A stretch of DNA of 62,991 nucleotides from Branchiostoma floridae (lineage: Eukaryota; Chordata; Leptocardii; Amphioxiformes; Branchiostomatidae). Every line of letters starts with the position of its first letter. Position 1 is the stretch's first letter. A program made the translations under genes and the position numbers. The notes below the pieces were generated by a model. The model made no database searches. It was given only the letters and a program-made list of their open reading frames with translations, and was not told the origin of the DNA. The stretch is from positions 17,475,550 through 17,538,540 of the forward strand of contig NC_049985.1 of assembly GCF_000003815.2 (NCBI RefSeq), in the 5' to 3' direction. This document shows, piece after piece, positions 10,991-51,300 of this stretch.

Positions 10991-12945
10991 CAGGCTAACA
11001 CAGTAACCGCAGCGGGACCCGCCAGCCCTGCAGACCCGGACACCCCCAGCACCCTGCCCACGTCCTCGGCCCGGATCACCGAGACGCCCGCGGCCTCCAT
11101 CTCGGCCATGGCTCGCTCCACGCCCGCCGGAGTGATGCCCCTGGCCGCGTCCCGCACCACGTACGTGTCGTACCCGAGCCGCCGCCCGTCCAGCGCCGTG
11201 TAGAACACGCAGAAGTCCAGCGCTAGCCCCGTGATGATCAGGCTCCGCACCTGGGACAAGATGGCTATGTGGTTACTATACTACCTTATCACAAGTCGGC
11301 CATGTAGTCATACATACTTTTCAGTGGAGAATGGGACCGTTGAGCTACCATAGATTTCCCAATGCATTTCATAGATTAAGAAGAATTTTTAACCGTTAAG
11401 CATATTTTGTCTTGCTGCTCATATATGAACATATGTCAAGTTCCAAATATGAAATCAACGGTCACAAAAATCCAATTTTAGCGAATCAGTAGTCCGTACT
11501 ACAAACCTGTCGCTGCCAAAGGTGCGAGTCCAGTTCTGTCTGACGGAAACTAAAGTAAGTTGTCAGTAAGTATTCAGTAGTCAATATTACAGTAACTAGT
11601 CAGTAAATAATCAGAAGTCATTACTACAGACCTGCCGCTGCCGCAGTAGCGAGTCCAGCTCCGTCTGCCGGAACCCGCCGTTATCGAAGAAGGCCGAGTA
11701 GGAGTCCACCTCGCAGCGGTAACCCTTCTGTACCACCAGGTCGCTGGGTTCTGTAGTCAGCTGGGGGTGGAACTCAGCACCTGGGGAGCACAGTAAGCAG
11801 TTAGTACTACAGTAATAAATCAGTAGTACAGTAAGCAGTCAGTACTACAGTAAGTGATCAGGAGTACACCTCGCAGCGGTAACCTTTCTGTACCACCAGG
11901 TCAGTGGGTTCTGTAGTCAGTTGGGGGTGGAACTCCGCGCCTGAAGAGCACAGTAAGCAGTCAGTAATACAGTATTCAAGCAGTATTTCAGTAAGCAGCG
12001 GTAAGCTTTCCGCACCACCAAGTCGCTGGGTTCTGTAGTCAGCTATGAGGGGAACTCAGCGTCTAGGCAGCGGTCACGGGGTAGGGGCTAGGGGTTAGGG
12101 TTAAGGTTGTTCACTACCCACCTGTTGTGTTGATGACGCAGTGGTCCGGCCAGAGCGTCTGGTTCAGCCTGTGCGCGACGCTGCCGGTACAGTTCACGGC
12201 GTACGGAGAAGGTCCGGTACACAGCGCGCCTTGCGAGTCGTAATCCAACTCCATCACCTCAAAGTTAGAGTAACTAGAAAAAACAGACAAGAATGAACAG
12301 TTTGACGTTACGAAGTTACGCCATTGCTAGTGATGACACCAAGAGGCCGGCCTGTTCATTTGGAATGGTGACAGGGAACGCACCTACACTCGTGGTTTAG
12401 TGCAGTAGAATCGACCAGGCGTACCCCAGTTACCCGGAATGTTAAGAAGCAAAGTAGACGTGGTCCGGGCAGTGTGAGTCCTGAGATATATCTGTATCCT
12501 CCTTTCCACCAGGTATAAAATTTACCTGTATATGTACCAAACTGCGCGAACCTTCTTGCGTGAATCTGGATGTTGAGAGGCAAATGAGACGTGATCAGCG
12601 CCGTGCCAGTCCTGGGACATGACCACCAGGCCCCGGTAATATTTACCTGTACTAGACTTACCCTGGATGTTGCGAGGTGAATGAGACGTGATCAGCGCAG
12701 TGCCAGTCCTGCGACATGACCACCAGGTCCAGCCCGTCCCCGTACCGCTCCCTCAGCCCGTTGATGACGGGGATAACGTCCGCCCCGCCCGGGACCGGGT
12801 TCTCCCCGCCCGGCACGAAGCAGTTCTGCACGTCGATGACGACCAGCGCGACGGGGCGGTCAGCTGGGCCCACCGTCAGCGCGCCGCACGCGCACAGGAC
12901 AGACACACACACGGACAGCTTCAGGAACATACCAGCTACCGCCAT
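10963..12945 (-). CDS. Nicotinamidase / isochorismatase-fold hydrolase, secreted or GPI-anchored
   Basis: Exons on the minus strand: 12662-12945, 12122-12273, 11632-11780, 10963-11250; 873 bp, 290 residues, phases consistent. The family hydrolyses nicotinamide to nicotinate and ammonia in NAD+ salvage. The catalytic Asp-Lys-Cys triad is visible as D38 (VVIDVQNCF), K164 (LVVQKGYR) and C209 (LALDFCVFYTALD). Metal ligands are D80, H82 and H86 (SQDWHCADH), and PDHC and GAEFHP follow as expected. Residues 1-23 form a signal peptide. The last 20 or so residues are small and hydrophobic (AVTVLACLTAVL), as in a GPI-attachment signal. Secretion is unusual, since characterised nicotinamidases such as fly Naam are intracellular. 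Caution: the C-terminal codons overlap a minisatellite, so the tail could be recent. Exons 1 and 3 have decayed partial copies nearby. Confidence 0.9.
11495..12065 (-). repeat. Echoes on both sides of nicotinamidase exon 3
   Basis: The span includes the real exon at 11632-11780. At 11495-11560 a copy of the donor edge reads FRQTELDSHLWQRQ then GT. At about 11865-11945 a copy of the acceptor edge reads GAEFHPQLTTEPTDLVVQKG. At about 11998-12065 a more decayed copy reads AEFPS, stop, LTTEPSDLVVRKAYR. Short cagtaagcagtcagtact units fill the spaces. Confidence 0.88.
12430..12637 (-). repeat. Two echoes of nicotinamidase exon 1 donor edge
   Basis: About 12555-12637 reads GLVVMSQDWHGADHVSFASQ, close to exon 1 (LVVMSQDWHCADHVSFTSQ). 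About 12430-12500 reads ISQDSHCPDHVYFAS, stop, HSG then GTAACT. The copy farther from the exon is more decayed and carries a stop. Confidence 0.87.
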
Positions 12946-15629
12946 CTTGGTTTTCCACTCTACAAACTTCTTTTCTTACGTCAAGAAGGAGGTGGTCAGC
13001 TCCTTTATCTTGTATGTACCCAACGGGTGAATTTAAGCACCAAACAATGGGCGTGGCATATAATGATTCACAATCATAAAAGTACTCATCGCGACATCAC
13101 CAGAATTGGACGCTAAACAATACCTGTTAGCCTTCTGACTTCGTCATATCTACAAATTTCATGCAAGTCATTTTCGTCGTTAATTTTTCCTTACAAAGTG
13201 GGCCAAGACTGTCCGCAGGAGTTTGCCGCTGCTGTGTGCGTGTTGGCGTTCCGTGCTCGGTGCTGCACTTTGCCCCCGGCCTGACAGGTCAGTATTTCTG
13301 AGCAAACATCGGAGCAGGGCCAGTCAAACCTCCGTGTTCTCCACTGACTGGTCCGTGTTTAACTTAGCATCAGTCACCACAGGAACAGTACCGGTGTTTT
13401 CAGCGACTTTTTCCCCAGTTCGTTTATTGGACCCCATGCACGCTCTTGGAAGTAATTACGTGAAAGGTGGCCTTGTGAATGTATTATGAAAAGCTCTCCC
13501 CCTGAATACAATAGATATCAAGCCACTGTTTTCACTGTTTGATGAGCCACCCTAATGTTCGAGTCTTACCGATTTGAACTGTTTAAGCCAATAAAACAAG
13601 TATTACATAAATGTCATAATGTCGTATTACGCGGTAACGATGACAAAATGACAATGGTGATGCCATTTTACGTGCACAACATCCAATTTGATGGCATACA
13701 CCAATCCGTTTGGAAATTATGAAGGAGATCGTAAGAGCCGCCTACCCAAGAATGAAAAAAGCCGGTCTAAATAGAGTTAATATTTTAACATAACCGACGA
13801 TCAGAAGCATTAAGTCCTAAAGGCTGTGTGGGCCCGTTGTGTGTCGTACTGGTAGTTAACTGGAGGGTACAAAAACAACCAAAGGTTGTTTATCATACTA
13901 GAATTCCATTCAAATTTGCTAAGTCACTATCCACACAGAAAGTTAACCATCCACACACAGGTAACTATTATTAACACACAGGTAAACATACCTGTTAACA
14001 ACACAGTTAGACTCACAACAAGAGGCAAACAAATTCTGTGTATTTACGGTTATATTTCCTTATCAATACCATGCATGATGTACACTTAAACAAATACCCA
14101 AACCTTTGGCAACATAGCCTATTAATAGTACTACAAAGATCTTGCCTAGAAATAAAACAAGGAAACATCATACAGAGATTCTGCACTTACAGTTATCATG
14201 TATGTATGCCATGTCATGTACATTATAAAAAAGGAACAAAAATACACCTTAATGAAGTAGGTGGGGATCAGAAGGAATGTTGTAATGCAAACAAGTGCAG
14301 GAAATTTAAATATCATACATGTGGATAAATTCACTGAATCTTATGTGTCTGTATGCATTGCAGAGCGACACCATGGATTTCCTGTGTTCTTATTCCCTTA
14401 ACAGTGTTCAGATAAATCATACTGTGTTATATCACAAAAATATGCCAAGGGTGAAATTCTGTCAATCCAACTACATGTATCAAATTATGAATACTGGCTG
14501 CCAATCAAATAAGTGCAACCATAGCAACCCTCTGAGTTAGATGTAGCAAAGTAAACACCACTAAGTTAAACATACCTAGTCCCACCTACCTCCAAACAAA
14601 AACACATATTACTAATTATTACATATAGACTGGCAAAACCCCCTTTGTACACAATAGCAATTTCAACAAAACATTTTGAGAATTCATAACGGACATTTTC
14701 TTGAAAACATGGGAACAAAATGTAACTTTACATACCAGTACATGTACAAAATGGAAAATGTAGTATTAAATCATACCATAACATTATGCATGATGGTTAC
14801 AATGACAAGTAGTACCTGTATGTATACATTAAGTTGTAAAAAGCTAACACTACGTATGGCAATTCTCACATTGTAGCAATATGGCAAAATTCCCCGTGCA
14901 ATACTGCAGTCCACAGTGGCACAGGCGGCGTTACGTACGCGTGGCATCAGCGGTACAATTATCCTGCACCAAGCTTGGCATCTCCTGACCCATACAGCAG
15001 TGCTCTGAGACTTCAGTATGTTTTTCCCACCACCCACTTCTTACCTCAGACTCTCATATCCATACACCTTAGCAATGAGCCTGGCACATCCTCATTCTTG
15101 TCTCTTTTCAGCTTTCCATACAGCCTGACTTGGGGCTATGGAATTACATTGTACTATATCTTACAAATGGTGTTGCGGAATGCTATAATGATAATACATT
15201 GCAGCTATACCTTAACATAGAAGTATCATGTATGTATGCCACATTGTCAATTGAGACAAATATATCTCTCACAGCTCTGTGGGCATGTTTGTTTCAAAGC
15301 AATATCAGCTCTACCATCACAATTAATGGACATGATTTTCACCATCGTTAGGCAACTGAACAAATTTTGCATCAAAGATTAATTAATGGTATCTGTGGCG
15401 TCTTGGCTCCCAAGCCGACGCTGAAAGTAGCTAAAGCTAGACAATAACTGCCTAGGAGGAACAATAGCAAGGGCTTAGCCATGGACTGACTGACAATAAT
15501 GAGCTACACTTGGTTTGTATCTAGCTAAAAAGATAAACACTAAATACCAAAGTTAGCATGACAAGAAGCCTGACTTAGCAGGAAGTTAGCATGATTAGTA
15601 ACTGGTGAATAGGAGGCTAAAATAAGGTT

Positions 15630-15630
<1 letters not shown>
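12946..15630. other. Intergenic region between nicotinamidase start and CYFIP stop
   Basis: Must contain the nicotinamidase promoter (right of 12945) and the CYFIP 3'UTR (left of 15897). I find no coding exon with family similarity. The short ORFs near 13223-13489 and 14038-14540 have no recognisable motif. Confidence 0.65.
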
Positions 15631-44338
<28,708 letters not shown>

Positions 44339-44400
44339 CTCGGACCAGCCTGCTGCAAAATGGCGGTCTCCTGTTTACTTCCGCTTCCACAGCATCACGG
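44339..44400 (-). promoter_or_regulatory. CYFIP leader exon and core promoter elements
   Basis: Read on the minus strand, an ETS-type GCGGAAGT (44377-44384) is followed by a YY1-type CCGCCATTTT (44357-44366) and then a consensus donor at 44338. This TATA-less arrangement is typical of housekeeping promoters, with YY1 just downstream of the start. The transcription start itself is not mapped. Confidence 0.6.
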
Positions 44401-45340
44401 GAAGGGTGGGAGGACTAGTCCATGCAGAAAAAGGGTTGGTTTGACAGCTCAATAAAGTAAAAATCATAAACGCTTCAAAATGAATTCTTAATATTGACGA
44501 TTAAATATTATATATATATATACATATATATATATTATAAACATACACTATCAAGATTAGTATGTAATGTGAATTATACATAGACTTTAATATATAGTTA
44601 CTACCTTTTTTGGAATGGACTGGCTTGAAATATGGCTCATCCAGTCCCCCAATGACCCCAGGTGACCCCACAGTCAGGTTGCACCGTTCAGAAATCGTCT
44701 GACGGGTTTCTGAGCGTGTACATGTGTGAATCACCATGATCTGACTAAGCAAGGAGCTTCTCAATATAAGCTCCTTGGACTAAGGTAGAAATACCAGGTG
44801 AGAGTAAGGTTAGGTTTTTTGTTATTCCTAGTTGTGGAGATCACCGAATGTGCGCAGAAATCTAGGCTTGGTTGAAGCTGGACTAGTTTGACAAAGCAAT
44901 CCTACATGTGTGGGCCACATGTTGCTGGGAGAGAACCAGCAGGACTTTTATACCATCATAGGTAGACGTGTAGCTCTGAACATACCTGTCATAACTATGT
45001 CAAAACGTTGGATTAGTGACTCCAGAACTGGCAGAAGGAAAAACTCAGTGTGTTGGTTGAAGTTGAACTTTTTCTTCAAATGATAGTTAACGTTATAAAG
45101 TCGGTTAACACAAAAAATCCAGGGCTTACCAAAATTTTCCACTGACCCACTCCTGTCATTGTCAAGGAATGGACGATCCACTGCTTCTGTGACGTCAGGT
45201 TGTCTAGATAGAACACGTGACTCGGTGAGCAGTGGATCAAAGGTGCAGAAAGCCTATGGCGCCCCCCGTCTCAGCCATGTCTGATTGCACAGTTTTTCCC
45301 ATTCAGCAGGACCACAGAGAATCATCACGCACACGGGAGG
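44401..45340. other. Divergent intergenic region between CYFIP and neurochondrin
   Basis: Contains a (ta)n tract at about 44508-44535. No coding exon seen. The neurochondrin leader must lie at its right end. Confidence 0.6.
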
Positions 45341-48300
45341 ATGGCGGAGATGGAGGTTACCGCGACAACGGGAGGTGAGAAGCGGCCGGCCCTGCGGACT
45401 CCGTCGGGCAGCCGGGAACGCCCACACTCCGTCCCCAGCCTCGATCTGGACCGCTGTCTGCAGATGTTACGCCAGGCGCGCTCCGACAGCGAACAGTTCG
45501 CCGCTCTGCTGCTGGTGAGTTTGTTTGTTTGTTTGTTTGTGCTGGACCGGTGTCTGCAGATGTTACGCCAGGCGCGCTCCGACAGCGAACAGTTCGCAGC
45601 TCTGCTGCTGGTACGTGTTTTTTGTTTGTTTATTTTTGTGATCCTTTATTTTATACATGATCAGCTCAGATGTTTCTGCATGTTGCTTCATAGGGATCAT
45701 GAGTGAGGATGTAAGGGTCAGATAAACAAAGATCAATGACCTTAGGCCTGTTTCAGTCCTGACAAAAATAGGGTTGGGATTACCTCCTTTTTAATTTTTT
45801 TTCGGACTTGGGCCAAAACTCTAGTGATACAATACAGTATAACGAATTACAACTGAAATGCATAAGGTCACTTATATTTTGAATGTCAAATTTCAATTTT
45901 GTGCATAATGGTAACAAATGGTAACTAATGTACAAGTTTATTGTTGTTCAATCCATATATCCCTCCCCCTCCCCAGGTAACCAAGATGGTTCAGGCCCAG
46001 CAAACAGACGCCTCAACTAGGAGGAGAATCTTTGATGCAGTCGGCTTCACTTTCCCCAACAGGCTTCTTAAGTCAGGTAAGACTCACATTCACTTTCCCC
46101 AACAGGCTTCTTAAGTCAGGTAAGACTTTCACTTTTCTTAACAGGCTCTTCAAGTCAGGTGGGTTTCAATTTCCCCAACAGGCTTCTTAAGTCAGTTGAG
46201 TCTTACTTTCACTTCCCCAACAGGCAACAGGCTTCTTAAGTCAGGTAGGACACTTTCACTTCCTCCAACAAGCTCGGGAAAGTGAGTTTTCTCACTTTCA
46301 CTTTCCCCAACAGGTCAGGTCAATTTTCTGATTCTATTGAATAAACACAAGAAAATAAGGACCTGGTGCATATGGGATGCTCACATGATTATACTGTGTA
46401 GCTTTATGTTTATACTTATTAGCTTTCATGAAAGTTAGATGTGTTCCTTGTTCCCCACAGCGGGGGGACCAGAAGGTGACATCTACCGAGCACTGGGGGT
46501 CACCATCTTCTCCTGCTTCTGTACAGACTCTGAACTGGTGAGAACAAACCAAAATATTCTGGGGATTCACTTCTTAGAGTTAGTTCTGTCTACTTTAAAG
46601 TGCAAGTACACTATAGGCAATTACTAAACACATCCAAAAATGTGATATAAACGGCCATCCGCTTGTTATAGTTATGTTTACTTTGGAGTTAAGTATGCAA
46701 TAGGCAATTACAAAACAGCTGTTTTGATATGTTAGAGAATTGGAAACTTTATTGGAATGCTTTTAAACTCTTATCAGTGCCTTTCAATCCGCACAGGCTG
46801 TATTAATCGACGGCTGTGACTTCTGGATTCTCATTTTTATTTTATTTCCCAGGTTCTTCATCATCATGTGACCTCAAAAATCCCACTTTTCAACGACATC
46901 ATTGTCGAACCTCCGGGGTGAGTATTCAGAATAAAGGAATCTACATCAAAGTCAACTTTCTGATTTAATGATTTGCTGTATACACATTTTTTAGTTAACA
47001 TTTTATAATAATCAATGATCTGGAAGAAATATGCAAGAATAGCAACTGCCTCTCACTCACTCACTTTTTCAAGGATCAAAAATATTATTTATCCATATTA
47101 TTAACATCAATAAGTTACAAATTAGTAGTACCCAAGACCTATCTACTGCTCAAACATCGCAGAAATAGGATGTCCAGAACACAAGCTATCAGAGCTGGAA
47201 GTTGTGCTGCTGCAGTACCCTAGAGGGTTGCTAGGGGGACCATTGTCAAACTTTGTTTTCCCGACTCTTACCTACCAAATATCATTCAGGTCCATCCATA
47301 GCTTCACAAGCCATGTTGCATCTGCTGACAGTCAGAGAAACATGTAGCACCAAAAAGTACCTTCTTAGAGAAGATAAATTATTAATCCCTGCAGTGTTGG
47401 AACCAACATTACAACCTCAAAACATTCAACAAACCTGTTCCAGTACAAACATATTGGTGTGGGATAGTTTTTTTTGTATACTGTATGTGTTCATGAATAT
47501 TTGATGTAACTGTTGGCCATTACACAAGGTCAAACACAGGGTAATACTTTAGGAAACATGTTTGAATGACGCCATAGAAAAGCTAGAAGGCGGCTGTTAG
47601 ATTTGCGACTTCCCTTTCAGAAAGATATTTAAGCACTGAACAGTAGGCAGCAATTTTCTATTGAAAGAACAAACCTCTCCAGCTCTAATACAAACATTTT
47701 TAACCCTTCCACAATCATTTCAACTACGAAAAAGTTTTTAAAAACAGTGGTTTTGTTTCTCTTTAGTAGACTGTACACACTGGGCACAACAAAGGTGTTT
47801 GTTGTTTTAGGAATTTGACCCGAGGCGTCCGTACGGCAAATCACTGGAGCTTTAGCCTTGAATAACATTCTTAAAGCTGGACTCAGTTTCTAAGCCGAGG
47901 GTTTCAATGGACTCCCTGAGCACAAATGTTGTTGTAGGGAACTCAATGACAGCATCAACAAGTAATAAATAACGAGTGCAACAAAAGGCTAACAGTCGTG
48001 TGCTGGAAATGTTCTCCCTATGTGGGGTTCAGGCAGGCTGTTTGCTATGTGTACACATGTAAGTACATTCTGTACTGTTATACAACAAACTACTTAAAAC
48101 CGGGAGATTCTGCAGGCTTCAGTCTAGACTCTCCAGTCTAATTTTGTTTGTTCTTTCTGTGATTAAAGAAAATACTGCTAAACAAGAGGATCAAACTGTA
48201 AACAGTGTGAGAGGGGAAAGTGTATACCTTGGTACACACAGTTCAGGGAGTGGATAGGGTCATGGTCAGGTTCAAGGTTTCCTCACAGCCTTCTGTTGTC

Positions 48301-51300
48301 ATCTTGTCCTTTTGGAAAATTTTAACTTTGAAATATGGGAACACTGAAGAAATGACTGGTGTGGCCCAGTGGCTGGTTACTGGTTATTTGATCAGATCAA
48401 GTTCTTTTCTTATTCAAACATATCAGGTAAAATTACTTTTTGTTACATCTGTATGTACATGTATGTGTAAGCTTTGTCAGCATACAATATGTGAGTATCG
48501 AAACTATTTGTTTCCCAAGTCAGAAAATGACCCACACTTTTGAACCTAAATGTTTCTGTTCTTACCCCGACTATGAAAACCCTGCTCTCATTACGCCTCG
48601 GGTGTCAGCTGGGATGTTTTTTCTTAAGGCAGGTGTTTGAGGTGTGCCTTAAAACTTAGGTAGGCGGAACCCCTTAAGTGGTTTAAGATGTCCTCCAAAA
48701 GGCTTTCTCTTAAGGTGCCCACTTCAGCATTTTGACTAGTCTTACATTATGTGATCAGCTTACTGTTTAACATAAACATGGACTTTTTTTACAACACAAG
48801 AAATACATTATTTCAAGTACTAGTTAACATTCGCAGTTCCAAGAATTTAACTGTAGAGATTCCACCAAACATCTTATATCCTGAAGGTATTTAATTAGCC
48901 ATGATCTTCAAGCTTTTCTAAGCCTCCTTGATATGTAACTTGAAGTGCCCAAAGTCCTCTTAATTAAGACACTGAGCAACAGCAACATTTCAGTAACATA
49001 GAAAAGGGCAAGGCAAACAAGGAGATTAGCTGATTGTGTAAAGCAGCTTCCCCACAGCTTGTTTGTAGTCAGGGCTGTCTCCCGCTTTAAGCATTTCCCC
49101 TCCTACTCATTGTTGGGAGCCCATGTTGTTGAATCAGTTTCATGTCCTGAAGTTCAGCTTTTTTTTTGGATGGACAAGGTAATTTTTAAATTTCCGTCCC
49201 AGTACAGAGGGACAGGTCTTGCGGAGACAGCCCCAGTTTAAACTAAGCACAGCGTCAGACGCCTACACTTATCTACAAGTGTGTAAGGTCCTAAAACCTG
49301 TCTAAGATGTGGTTCCCGTTCCCCAGCGACTCCCCGGAGGACCAGACGACCCATAACAGCATGGTGGAGGACTGTTACCAGTGCCTGCTGGCCATCGGCG
49401 CCACCCAGCCGGGCCGGACTCAGCTCATCGCAAGGGACTCGGTACCGGTGCTGTGTCAGGCGGTCATCAAGAAGATGTATGGTAAGTAATAAGAAATAAT
49501 CATATCATCATGAAAGCAGTCTATGGGACCTGTCTGTACCTTTGTACACCATAGATTCAATTTTTCCTCCCAAGCACGTAGGAGACTCTTACAGGAATAA
49601 GATCAAAGGTCCCAGGAAAGTATAACACAGTGTCATGTATTTTGTTTGTTTGGAACAGTTTTTTATTCATGAGAGGTTCAAGTTATGTCATTTCCTGTTG
49701 GCAATTCTTTGCACGTCTGTTGCCATAAGAGAGCCAGTTGTGAAATTCGTTAGACATTAGCAAGACAACCAAAAAAGAAATTTTCTAAAACTAAAACTTT
49801 TTACCGAGGCCTTCGATTTCTTTTTGTTTTTGTAGGCTATGCCCAGGCTATGCAGATTATGAGACAGCTGCTGGTGGAACACGGGAGGGAACTGTGGAAC
49901 AAACATGGAGACGCACTCACACAACTACTCACAGCCATGGCCAAGGAGTTCACAGATGCAGATGTGAGTACTGTAGCTAATACTTTAGACTTTAAAGGCC
50001 CTCAACTACTCACAGCCATACAAACTGCAGCCAAGGAGTTCACAGATATATTATGTGAGTACTGTATATTAGACGTTGGACTTTAAAGACCCTCACCTAG
50101 TCACAACACAACCAAGATTTCACAGACACAGATGTGTGGAATTGTCCTTTTAGACCTTAGTGTTATACTTAGACCAAAGTTAGACATCCAGTCTCTACAG
50201 CTGGACATGAGGTAGAAATTACTTGCAAACATTTTGACTGATATCCAGCACTATTCTTCAGCATCACTAGAATGAATTGAAGGAGTCAGCACTGATACAT
50301 GAGACGTACATTGTATGTAACTGCCACTACATCTACTGTTACACTCTGGTCACTCCATGACAGTCAAATATAATTGTTTATTTGTTTGTTTACTTGACTG
50401 TTTGTTTATTTCCCAGGACATCAGCAAGTTTGTCCTGTGTGAGGATCTGGGCCTTCTGCTATCAGGGAGAGACAAGGTGAAGTTTGGACTTTAATAATGG
50501 TTTATTCAGAAGTCACAGTTGCCACATTGCAGCCAATGGCTGAATTGCTTGGGAAACTTTCCATTTCATATAACATTACACAAGTTAAAAATTTCAATCA
50601 GGAGCTCTAAATATACTGGTTAAAATCATCGATCAACAATGTTTACATGAAGCAAGACCATTACAGGCCATGCAATTAGAGGACATTTGATATAAAAACT
50701 TTTCATAGAATATCATAGGATCATACATATATAAAACTTTGAGGCAAATACTTCAAAACACAAAGAGTATGTATTAAGCGAGGGCAATTAGGCGTTCAGT
50801 AATCTAATTGTCATTAAAAAAAGAAAACATCGCTTCGTGGCACAAGCAGACTTTACTCATTACTGGTGCATCCATTCCTGCTCGATAACTATAGCACAGA
50901 CACACACTTAGCTAGTGTGTACCATTGAATAGCCAAGTCAAAAGATTGAGGGGTTGTGGGTTTGATTGCTGACTTTCTTGACTAGGTCTTTTGCTGTTGC
51001 ACTTTGCATGACTTTTCTCAGTTCATCCAGATGTAAACATAGTAGACTTCAGTTGGGGAGTTAAAGGCAGTGTTAGAAGAGGGTTAGGTTCCACCTCTCA
51101 ATCTCTCAATACCCTGCTAGGTTGTTATAATTATATCATAATTTTCTTCACGCTTTTTTTTCCATCCAGGATGCTGGAGACTTTCTCCACTACAACTGGG
51201 CGGAAGACGTCTTGAACGGTCTCTTAGACATCCTCGGGAGTTACATAGGTCAGTCTTAGTTTGTTTTCCCTTGCGTATGTTTTGCTAACTGTTAAGAATT

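Noticed and set aside
13223-13489. 88-codon plus-strand ORF upstream of nicotinamidase
   Set aside because: No family similarity, no splice context, single short ORF in intergenic DNA.
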